A DNA stretch of 5,089 nucleotides from an uncultured Lachnospiraceae bacterium (GTDB lineage Bacteria; Bacillota_A; Clostridia; Lachnospirales; Lachnospiraceae). The position numbers and the translations under genes are program-made. Positions within the stretch are counted from its first letter, which is position 1, and each line of letters begins with the position of its first letter. Where the stretch lies: positions 1 to 5,089 of the forward strand of contig CACZHN010000182.1 in assembly GCA_902780985.1 (NCBI GenBank). The letters run 5' to 3'. Shown here piece by piece: positions 1 to 5,089 of the stretch. Below the pieces are notes generated by a model. The model was not told the origin of the DNA, did no database searches, and saw only the letters and a program-made list of their open reading frames with translations.

Positions 1-1254
1 AAGACAATCTCCGGATTTGACAGTACATTTACGGGAATAAACGGATCACAGGGAACAGGAGACGGAGTTTTATATTCTCAGAGAGTAGCTGATCCTTTTG
101 AATTTAAGGTTCAGTATCTTGACAACGATATGAATCTTACAAGTGATTTTTATCTGGGCGGTTACGGAAATGTGGGATTCTCCCGCATGTACGGAAACGG
201 AAGTGTTACGACTCTGAATTTTGATATTGCGGATCTGAAAAATCAGCCTAAGATGGATGCCGATGAGCAGACAAAGAATGCTGAAGTTACGGATATGCTC
301 TCGTATATATATGACAGTACTATGGCTAATTCGAATTTTGTCATGGATCAGTCCGATATCGAGCTTGACGGAAACGAAGTAAGATCGGCTGCTCATTATC
401 TTGAAGAGCCTGCAAATACCCGTGTTGGATACATGGTTCCGCTCATTCTTGCATACATTGCGATCATAGGACCTATCCTGTATATCGTCCTTAAAAAGAT
501 CGGCAAGAGAGAGAAGTGCTGGATCATCATTCCGGGAGTTGCGCTTGTATTTACATTTCTTTTGTTCCTTATCAGTCTTACATTTACAGTAAAGGGACTG
601 AAGCTCAAGACTCTGACATTACAGAAAGCCGGAAGCGATAACATGATCTCCGTAATTACGGGATATTCGCCGAAAGCAGATGTATGGACGGTAGGGCTGG
701 ATGCTAAGTATTATACGGGATACAATCTCGTAAGATGGTCCTATACGGGAACAAATGTATCATATAAGAAGACAGCTGACGGTCTGGGTATATCATACAA
801 GCCGGGAAGCGTGTTTGATGAAGCATCCTTCTGTGCGTTCGGAAAGACAAACAGATCAGGCTTCTTTGACGTAGATATTTCTTCGGGAGTGGCTGAGATC
901 ATAAATAACACAGGTATGGATTTCGACTATATCGTAGCTTGTGAAAACGGTATGGCATATCTTATGAAAGACTGCAAAAACGGTGAGAAAGTCAGCGTAA
1001 AGGATCATGTCAAAACAATAAATTCCGGTCGTGATTTTGGTACCGCCGCGTATTCATATTATGATAACGGAGATTACGAAGATGCAGCGGATTATGCAAT
1101 GCTGCAGAGCTGCTACAACATAGTATGCGATAACGGAAATGCAGGTTTACAGGCAAACGGAACTCCTATCATCATAGGTATCAGGAAGAGTGAAAATATA
1201 TTACAGGCTAAGAACGGAGACGAAGTTTCCTACACCTGTGTATATATGAAGTAA
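1..1254 (+). CDS. Membrane protein with GATase-like end and two-helix C-terminal module (5' partial)
   Basis: The reading frame is open from the first base to TAA 1252-1254 (417 residues visible), so the ATG at 130 is internal and the true start lies left of the window. Visible residues 55-76 (YGNVGFSRMYGNGS, then a hydrophobic strand ending in FDI) resemble the 'G-x-G-x-V-x-x-x-x-F-D' end of glutamine-amidotransferase-like domains in large Firmicute membrane proteins. Transmembrane helices lie at about 144-164 (with IIGPILYIVLKK) and 174-196, joined by a short basic loop, KKIGKREK. This positive loop places both flanking domains outside the cell. The final ~220 residues form a probable beta-rich outer domain containing an 'NNTG' turn (302-305) and six cysteines. 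The following gene starts 12 nt later and encodes an ABC ATPase, which suggests a transporter partner role. The family assignment is from remembered pattern, not alignment; the substrate and exact function are unknown. Confidence 0.82.
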   Translation, partial: KTISGFDSTFTGINGSQGTGDGVLYSQRVADPFEFKVQYLDNDMNLTSDFYLGGYGNVGFSRMYGNGSVTTLNFDIADLKNQPKMDADEQTKNAEVTDMLSYIYDSTMANSNFVMDQSDIELDGNEVRSAAHYLEEPANTRVGYMVPLILAYIAIIGPILYIVLKKIGKREKCWIIIPGVALVFTFLLFLISLTFTVKGLKLKTLTLQKAGSDNMISVITGYSPKADVWTVGLDAKYYTGYNLVRWSYTGTNVSYKKTADGLGISYKPGSVFDEASFCAFGKTNRSGFFDVDISSGVAEIINNTGMDFDYIVACENGMAYLMKDCKNGEKVSVKDHVKTINSGRDFGTAAYSYYDNGDYEDAADYAMLQSCYNIVCDNGNAGLQANGTPIIIGIRKSENILQAKNGDEVSYTCVYMK

Positions 1255-1260
1255 GGGGGG
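1253..1260 (+). promoter_or_regulatory. Ribosome binding site for the ABC ATPase gene
   Basis: AAGGGGGG begins inside the TAA stop codon of the preceding gene and ends 6 nt before ATG 1267. It is a G-rich variant of the usual AGGAGG site. It supports ATG 1267, which is also the only possible ATG because the frame upstream is closed by TAA 1252. Confidence 0.7.
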
Positions 1261-1266
1261 ACGGAT

Positions 1267-2364
1267 ATGCTGTATGTAAATAACTTATTTAAACAATACG
1301 GAAATTTCTGGGCAGTTACGAACCTCAATCTTCATGTACCGAAGGGGGATCTTTTCGGATTTGTAGGTCCTAACGGTGCCGGAAAAACAACAACTATCAG
1401 AATTATGTGCGGCCTTCTTAAGGCAACCTCGGGTGAGGTTATCGTCAACGGAGAAAGCGGCACGACAGGAATGCAGAATCTTAAGAAGACCATAGGTTAT
1501 GTACCGGATTTCTTCGGTGTGTATGACAACCTTAAGGTAAAGGAGTATCTGGAGTTTTACGGATCTCTTTACGGGATGACATATAAGGAGACCGAAGCGG
1601 TAGCGGACGGACTTCTGGATCTGGTAAATCTTGCGGATAAAAAAGAAGTATATGTAGATACTCTTTCAAGAGGTATGAAGCAGAGACTCTGCGTAGCAAG
1701 AGCACTTCTTCATAACCCTGAGCTCCTCATCATGGATGAGCCGTCTTCGGGTCTCGATCCGGGAGCCAGAGTAGAAATGAAGGAACTTCTGATGAACCTT
1801 CAGTCCATGGGAAAGACTATTGTCATCAGTTCTCATATCCTGGCGGATATATCGGAAATGTGTAACAGTATAGGAATCATGAATCACGGTCAGCTGGTTG
1901 CTGCCGGACTTATGAAGGATATCCTGAACATAGGAAATGATGCGAGCAGACTTATCATTGAGGTTAAGTCCGATATCAATCAGGCTGTACTCATCATGCG
2001 TGAGCAGCCGAATGTACAGATAGAAGCTGTTAAGTCCAACGAGATCATCGTAAAGGGTGTCGATTCGGACGAAATGGCTAACAGTCTTGTAGGACAGCTG
2101 ATGGTAAGAGGAGTACTCGTGGGAGGATTCCACAGAGACGAGCATTCGCTTGAATCTATCTTTATGGATATTACGGAAGGCAGAACAGGGGCTGCACAGC
2201 AGAATAACCCTCAGACTCCTTACGGAAGCCAGCTGAATTTCGCAGGCCAGAACAATTTCGCACCACAGAATAACTTTGCACCGCAGAATAATTTTGCACC
2301 GCAGAATTACGGTCAGCAGAATTACGGTCAGCAGAACGGAGGTGATATGAATGGACAAGTTTAA
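1267..2364 (+). CDS. ABC transporter ATP-binding protein with Gln/Asn-rich repeat tail
   Basis: This is the cytoplasmic ATPase of an ABC-2 type transporter, which hydrolyses ATP to drive the neighbouring permease. Motifs in order over 365 residues are: Walker A GPNGAGKT at 34-41; a Q-loop region IGYVPD at 76-81, with Asp81 where Gln or Glu is more usual; signature LSRGMKQR at 133-140; Walker B LLIMDEP at 153-159; D-loop SGLD at 161-164; and switch histidine H190. Residues about 225-305 form the small C-terminal regulatory domain common in the CcmA/NatA/GldA group, ending in LESIFMDITEG. Family members usually stop near here at 300-310 residues. This one adds a ~58-residue Gln/Asn-rich tail (308-365) with three NNFAPQ-type and two NYGQQ-type repeats. 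The gene overlaps the permease gene by 14 nt, so the two products are very likely made together. The transported substrate cannot be inferred. Confidence 0.95.
   Translation: MLYVNNLFKQYGNFWAVTNLNLHVPKGDLFGFVGPNGAGKTTTIRIMCGLLKATSGEVIVNGESGTTGMQNLKKTIGYVPDFFGVYDNLKVKEYLEFYGSLYGMTYKETEAVADGLLDLVNLADKKEVYVDTLSRGMKQRLCVARALLHNPELLIMDEPSSGLDPGARVEMKELLMNLQSMGKTIVISSHILADISEMCNSIGIMNHGQLVAAGLMKDILNIGNDASRLIIEVKSDINQAVLIMREQPNVQIEAVKSNEIIVKGVDSDEMANSLVGQLMVRGVLVGGFHRDEHSLESIFMDITEGRTGAAQQNNPQTPYGSQLNFAGQNNFAPQNNFAPQNNFAPQNYGQQNYGQQNGGDMNGQV
2248..2331 (+). repeat. In-frame tandem repeats in the ATPase tail
   Basis: Three 18-nt units (2248-2265, 2266-2283, 2284-2301) encode QNNFAP. They are followed by two identical 15-nt units (2302-2316, 2317-2331) encoding QNYGQ. 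The 18-nt units differ only at synonymous third positions (AAC/AAT, TTC/TTT, CCA/CCG), so the peptide repeat is perfect while the DNA has drifted. An earlier degenerate copy, LNFAG, precedes them. All units are multiples of three, so gain or loss of a unit keeps the frame. Confidence 0.95.
2338..2346 (+). promoter_or_regulatory. Ribosome binding site for the permease gene, inside ATPase coding sequence
   Basis: GGAGGTGAT is a nine-base perfect match to the canonical anti-Shine-Dalgarno complement. Its GGAGG core ends 8 nt before ATG 2351. It encodes the Gly-Gly-Asp just after the ATPase tail repeats. In the permease frame the codon just before ATG 2351 is TGA (2348-2350), which fixes the start. 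Confidence 0.88.
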
Positions 2365-3235
2365 ATTAAATCCTATAATCAAAAAAGACCTTCGTGTAAC
2401 CTCCAGAAGTATGAAGCTGGCATGGGAACTTTTCGCATACGTTGCGATCCTGGGAATCATATTCCTTCTTATGTTCTCTATGTTCAGACAGTATGCCAAT
2501 AATATAGACAATACGGAACTTTATCAGGAATATGTAGCTTTCTTCCCGGTTCTTGCAATTGCTCAGCTGGGAATGCTGGCTTTATCGATACCGATCATTA
2601 CAGCATCTTCCGTTTCGGGAGAAAGAGAAAGAGGAACTCTTGATACACTGCTTACAACAACAGCCGGACTTAATTCCATAGTATTCGGTAAGATGATGTC
2701 GGCGGTCATAAGAGTCATGATCTTTATCATCGCAAGTATTCCGCTTATGGCGATTTCCTTCATGGTAGGAGGTCTGTCATGGAGAGTACTTTTCGAGTTC
2801 CTGATACTCAGCTTTGTATATGCGGTATTTGCGGGAAGCGTAGGAGTATATTGTTCATCAAGATGTAAGAAGACCATCACATCGGTTATCTTATCTTTCG
2901 GAATTTACTTCGTGGTATACGGACTTTCATTCATTCCGATGATAATAGCTGCGATAATGTTTGCAAACTCAGGCGGAAGTGCACTCGAGAATGCACTTAA
3001 GACAACATTTACTATCCAGCTGGTAAACCCATGTGTAAACTTTGTGGTTTTCTTTGTTACAAGACTTACATCCGAAGATCTGCTGGAGGATGTATTCGAC
3101 AACATTTTCCTCGGAAATTCAAATATCTGGATGATCCTTTCCGTTATAGCACAGCTTGCACTTGCATTTTTATTCCTCAAGCTGGCTGCAAACAGGATCG
3201 ATCCGCTTAACGACAGAAATGTAAGGAATTCATAA
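2351..3235 (+). CDS. ABC-2 type transporter permease
   Basis: A 294-residue integral membrane subunit, the expected partner of the ATPase encoded just upstream. The N-terminus NPIIKKDLRVTSRS is the amphipathic, basic entry helix typical of ABC-2 permeases ('NPi..kElr...R'). Hydrophobic segments lie at about 25-45, 63-85, 115-138, 147-167, 175-203 and 259-280, giving six helices. Between the second and third is SGERERGTLDTLLTT (89-103), the hallmark cytoplasmic coupling motif of this family (ERERGTLE.LL.TP type) that contacts the ATPase. A hydrophilic, acidic stretch at 237-252 (TRLTSEDLLEDVFDN) precedes the last helix. Length is normal for the family. The start overlaps the ATPase 3' end by 14 nt and has a very strong ribosome site. 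The substrate is unknown; related pairs export small molecules, lipids or peptides, or act in envelope functions. Confidence 0.93.
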   Translation: MDKFKLNPIIKKDLRVTSRSMKLAWELFAYVAILGIIFLLMFSMFRQYANNIDNTELYQEYVAFFPVLAIAQLGMLALSIPIITASSVSGERERGTLDTLLTTTAGLNSIVFGKMMSAVIRVMIFIIASIPLMAISFMVGGLSWRVLFEFLILSFVYAVFAGSVGVYCSSRCKKTITSVILSFGIYFVVYGLSFIPMIIAAIMFANSGGSALENALKTTFTIQLVNPCVNFVVFFVTRLTSEDLLEDVFDNIFLGNSNIWMILSVIAQLALAFLFLKLAANRIDPLNDRNVRNS

Positions 3236-3245
3236 ATTTAAATAT

Positions 3246-3250
3246 GAGAG
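3246..3250 (+). promoter_or_regulatory. Weak ribosome binding site for the DUF4175-like gene
   Basis: GAGAG lies 6 nt before ATG 3257 in a 21-nt, otherwise AT-rich gap. It is clearly weaker than the other ribosome sites in the window. An in-frame TGA at 3245-3247 leaves ATG 3257 as the first possible ATG. Re-initiation by ribosomes finishing the permease gene may help. Confidence 0.5.
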
Positions 3251-3256
3251 TATTGT

Positions 3257-4693
3257 ATGGATAACAGGGGATATATAAAAAAGTTCATACTTAAAATGAG
3301 AAGAAACGAGGACAGAGTCATAATTCTTCGCTCTGTCCTCAGATTTGCATGTCTTGGTGCCGGAATTCTTACCGTCTGTATGCTGGTAAGTCTCATCTGG
3401 CACTTTTATTATGCGGAATTGGTAGGAATCATAGCCGTAGGTGCCGCAGCAGCTGCGGGCCTCATATGGGGATTGGTTCACAGAGGCAATCCGGTCAGGA
3501 CTGCCGTAAATCTGGACAGTTTCGGAACCAAGGAAAAACTGGTTACCGCATTTGAAGAGATTCAAAAGGGAGAAGAGATTCCGGAAGGAAGCGTAAAGGC
3601 ACTTCAGATAGAAGATGCGGCCGTGACCCTCAGGATGACAGAACAGATGCTTCGTGAAAAGCATAAAAAGCAGCAGAGAAAACTTCTTCCTTGGAAAGAA
3701 CTTCTGATATTTATTCTTATCACTGCAGCCGGAATCGGATCCGGATTTATTCCGTCCAAGGTCAGAGAAGAAGCCGTAGAGGAACACGAGGCCAAGGTTG
3801 AGGCCGAAGAAATAGTGGAAGAGATCGAGGAGATCGAAGAGAAGCTGGAAGAGCTGGAGAATATGGAACTTACTCCGGAGGAGAAAGAAGCCGTAAAGAA
3901 CATGAAAGAATCTCTTGAAGCTTCCCGTCAGGATCTGAAGAAGACCAAGGATAAGAATTCACTGAAGAAGGCTAAGGATAAGCTGGGATACAAGGTAGGA
4001 GACATGCAGGAACAGCTGAATAACATGTCCGAACACCTTCCTGAAAATGCGAATACGGTTGTTAAAGAAGCATCGGAAATGATGCAGGAATATAATAAAC
4101 AGCAGCAACAGCAGCAGGCTCAGAACAATCCGAACCAGGGCCAGAATCAGGGCCAGAACCAGGGTCAGCAGCAAGGCCAGCAGCAGGGTCAGCAACAGGG
4201 CGGCCAGCAGCAGGGTCAGGGCCAGCAGCAGGGTCAGGGCCAGCAGCAGGGTCAGGGTCAGCAGCAAGGTCAGGGCCAGGGCCAAGGTCAGCAGCAGGGT
4301 CAGGGTCAGCAGCAGGGTCAGGGTCAGGGCCAAGGCCAGGGTGAAGGCCAGGGACAAGGTGAAGGCCAGGGACAAGGTCAGGGTCAAGGCCAAGGCCAGG
4401 GCGGCGGACAGGGCCAGGGCCGGGGATCAGGAAGCGGCGCGAAAACAGCAAATGATTTCAATCAGGATTATATAAGTATAGATAAAAATCTTCAGGGTAA
4501 GTACGGGGACAATTCGACTTCACAGTTTTCAAAGGAACAGAACGGTCTTGTATGGGAAGGCGAGAAGGTTCCGTACAGCACGGTACTCGGAGAATATCAG
4601 GAAAGTGCATATGAAGGCATAGAGCAGGGACGTTATCCTGATACTATGTCAGAAGTAATAAAGAATTATTTTGGAGGTCTGGCAGATGAATAA
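3257..4693 (+). CDS. DUF4175/TIGR02302-like membrane protein with coiled coil and Gln/Gly linker
   Basis: A 478-residue protein of unknown biochemical function. A basic N-terminus (KKFILKMRRNEDR) is followed by helices at about 27-47 and 53-74, a cytoplasmic loop ending in the basic stretch KHKKQQRK, and a third helix at 148-164. The acidic sequence after helix 3 suggests the rest is outside the cell. Residues about 170-280 are Glu/Lys-rich with heptad character (EEIVEEIEEIEEKLEELEN), a probable coiled coil. Residues 282-394 are a Gln/Gly repeat. The C-terminus (434-475) has a motif of the form PYSTVLGEYQESAYEGI...P...V/I..YF, seen by recollection in MoxR-associated Firmicute proteins. The general plan (2-3 N-terminal helices, then an outside region with Gln/Gly stretches) matches the description of TIGR02302/DUF4175 proteins, though those are longer. 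It overlaps the MoxR gene by 8 nt, supporting a joint role. The gene call is firm; the family link is inference. Confidence 0.88.
   Translation: MDNRGYIKKFILKMRRNEDRVIILRSVLRFACLGAGILTVCMLVSLIWHFYYAELVGIIAVGAAAAAGLIWGLVHRGNPVRTAVNLDSFGTKEKLVTAFEEIQKGEEIPEGSVKALQIEDAAVTLRMTEQMLREKHKKQQRKLLPWKELLIFILITAAGIGSGFIPSKVREEAVEEHEAKVEAEEIVEEIEEIEEKLEELENMELTPEEKEAVKNMKESLEASRQDLKKTKDKNSLKKAKDKLGYKVGDMQEQLNNMSEHLPENANTVVKEASEMMQEYNKQQQQQQAQNNPNQGQNQGQNQGQQQGQQQGQQQGGQQQGQGQQQGQGQQQGQGQQQGQGQGQGQQQGQGQQQGQGQGQGQGEGQGQGEGQGQGQGQGQGQGGGQGQGRGSGSGAKTANDFNQDYISIDKNLQGKYGDNSTSQFSKEQNGLVWEGEKVPYSTVLGEYQESAYEGIEQGRYPDTMSEVIKNYFGGLADE
3308..3340 (+). other. Perfect 10-bp inverted repeat (RNA hairpin) early in the DUF4175-like gene
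   Basis: GAGGACAGAG (3308-3317) and CTCTGTCCTC (3331-3340) are exact reverse complements separated by a 13-nt AT-rich loop. The stem starts 51 nt after the ATG and encodes residues 18-28. No T-run follows the second arm, so it is not a standard intrinsic terminator. It could slow ribosomes, block RNA decay, or mark a processing site between the transporter half and the MoxR half of the transcript. The repeat is seen directly; a function is inferred. Confidence 0.6.
4100..4438 (+). repeat. Gln/Gly low-complexity repeat tract within the DUF4175-like gene
   Basis: An in-frame tract encoding residues 282-394, built almost wholly from CAG/CAA and GGN codons. It opens with six glutamines, passes through QGQN units, then shows an 18-nt repeat (cagcagcagggtcagggc) in four tandem copies at 4205-4276 and two more at 4289-4324. 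An exact 18-nt duplication follows at 4340-4357 and 4358-4375, which introduces the only two Glu residues of the tract. Copies differ at synonymous sites (CAG/CAA, GGC/GGT/GGA). It ends in a Gly/Ser-rich stretch (GRGSGSG). All units are multiples of three, so length can change without frameshift. The tract is markedly more GC-rich than the rest of the window. It probably acts as a flexible spacer between the coiled coil and the C-terminal motif. Confidence 0.96.
4673..4677 (+). promoter_or_regulatory. Ribosome binding site for the MoxR gene, inside upstream coding sequence
   Basis: GGAGG sits 8 nt before ATG 4686 and encodes the Gly-Gly in the YFGGL end of the upstream protein. Together with the 8-nt gene overlap (ATGAATAA) it indicates translational coupling and supports the chosen start. 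Confidence 0.85.
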
Positions 4694-5089
4694 TTATGAG
4701 CAGGGAGCTGATCTTATTGCAAGAGTAAGACAGGAGATAGCAAAGGAGATAATCGGACAGCAGAATGTAGTAGACAGCGTTGTTATGGCACTTATGACAG
4801 GTGGAAATATACTGCTGGAAGGTATGCCGGGTCTCGGAAAAACAAGACTGGTACAGACTATCAGTAATGTAATGAGCATGTCATTTAAGAGAATCCAGTT
4901 TACACCGGATCTTATGCCGGCTGATATAACCGGTACAAATATCATGGTAAGGGATGAGACAGGCAGTGCATTTAAGTTTGAACCGGGTCCTGTATTTGCC
5001 AACATAGTTCTTGCAGATGAGATAAACAGAGCAACACCGAAGACTCAGTCGGCACTGCTTGAGGCCATGCAGGAGCATACAGTTACAGT
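4686..5089 (+). CDS. MoxR-family AAA+ ATPase (3' partial)
   Basis: The frame from ATG 4686 stays open to the right edge and gives 134 complete codons of a protein normally about 310-330 residues long. MoxR proteins are cytoplasmic AAA+ ATPases thought to act as chaperones that assemble or activate partner complexes, often with DUF58 or VWA-domain proteins. Visible features are: an N-terminal helix leading to EIIGQQNVVDSVVMAL (21-36), the typical 'vGqe..v..ll.all' opening; Walker A GMPGLGKT at 46-53; KRIQFTPDLMPADITG at 68-83, a hallmark 'RIQFTPDLLPSDitG' block of the family; FEPGPVFANIVLADEINRA at 98-116 with Walker B D111-E112; then PKTQSALLEAMQE at 118-130. Sensor and arginine-finger parts fall outside the window. 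Gene order places it in one operon with the upstream genes through an 8-nt overlap. Family assignment is very secure; the specific client is unknown. Confidence 0.95.
   Translation, partial: MNNYEQGADLIARVRQEIAKEIIGQQNVVDSVVMALMTGGNILLEGMPGLGKTRLVQTISNVMSMSFKRIQFTPDLMPADITGTNIMVRDETGSAFKFEPGPVFANIVLADEINRATPKTQSALLEAMQEHTVT

Noticed and set aside
1252..1267. Readthrough fusion of the first membrane protein to the ABC ATPase
   Set aside because: The two genes share a frame with no further stop between them, but the first protein is predicted to end outside the cell while the ATPase must be cytoplasmic. A clear ribosome site serves the ATPase.
1666..2511. A 281-residue antisense open frame across the ATPase and permease genes
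   Set aside because: It lies wholly opposite two well-supported genes with clear family motifs, and its product has no recognisable domain or plausible composition.
3228..3256. AT-rich gap as an internal promoter
   Set aside because: No convincing -35/-10 pair with proper spacing is visible. The AT-richness is only a short run, and the gap is too small to argue for an operon break.
3244..3264. Six-codon micro-ORF (ATG 3244 to TAA 3262) overlapping the DUF4175-like start, as a possible leader peptide
   Set aside because: There is no ribosome site before it and no regulatory codon pattern. A six-codon frame is expected by chance.
3308..3345. Intrinsic transcription terminator at the hairpin
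   Set aside because: The stem is perfect, but no T-run follows the second arm and it lies inside coding sequence of a gene that continues for more than 1.3 kb.
3349..3555. 68-codon + strand frame inside the DUF4175-like gene
   Set aside because: It is an out-of-frame shadow with no ribosome site, and its product has no family features.
3230..3787. Antisense open frame over the start of the DUF4175-like gene
   Set aside because: The product is Cys/Ser/Phe-rich with no recognisable domain, and the sense strand holds a convincing membrane protein.
4205..4324. Regular direct repeats as a CRISPR-like array
   Set aside because: The units are contiguous with no unique spacers, keep the reading frame and encode a Gln/Gly protein repeat.
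3959..4451. Long antisense open frames opposite the Gln/Gly tract, encoding Leu/Thr- or Pro/Gly/Asp-rich proteins
   Set aside because: They are open only because reversed CAG and GGN repeats cannot form stop codons. The products are pure repeat translations without a supported ribosome site or domain.

Overview
The window is one co-directional, tightly packed stretch of an operon on the + strand. It has no RNA genes, no mobile elements and no sizeable non-coding gaps. The AT-leaning composition, frequent AGA arginine and ATA isoleucine codons, strong purine-rich Shine-Dalgarno sites and the protein families suggest a low-to-moderate GC Firmicute. A Lachnospiraceae-type Clostridium relative is my best guess; this rests on general resemblance, not on a marker gene.

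Layout: (1) 1-1254 is the 3' part of a gene cut by the left edge. It encodes a membrane protein with the end of a probable glutamine-amidotransferase-like extracytoplasmic domain, a pair of transmembrane helices with a conserved GPxxYxxL-type motif, and a C-terminal extracytoplasmic domain. (2) 1267-2364 is an ABC transporter ATPase with all expected nucleotide-binding motifs and an unusual Gln/Asn-rich repeat tail. (3) 2351-3235 is its six-helix ABC-2 type permease, overlapping the ATPase gene by 14 nt. (4) 3257-4693 is a three-helix membrane protein resembling the DUF4175/TIGR02302 type: coiled coil, a roughly 113-residue Gln/Gly repeat linker and a conserved-looking C-terminal motif. (5) 4686-5089 is the 5' part of a MoxR-family AAA+ ATPase gene, overlapping gene 4 by 8 nt and cut by the right edge.

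The spacings (12 nt, -14 nt, 21 nt, -8 nt) and Shine-Dalgarno sites buried in upstream coding sequence point to one transcript with translational coupling. The operon promoter must lie left of the window. In related loci MoxR is normally followed by DUF58 and transglutaminase-like genes, and I expect those to the right.

Working model (inference): a cell-envelope module. The ATPase-permease pair moves an unknown substrate or transmits force. The first membrane protein acts as an extracytoplasmic partner, and MoxR with the DUF4175-like protein forms a chaperone or assembly branch. No substrate can be read from the sequence. The most unusual signals are two independent Gln-rich low-complexity regions in adjacent or near-adjacent genes and a perfect 10-bp inverted repeat about 50 nt inside gene 4. 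The gene set resembles known but poorly characterised Firmicute MoxR loci, so I do not claim a wholly new system.
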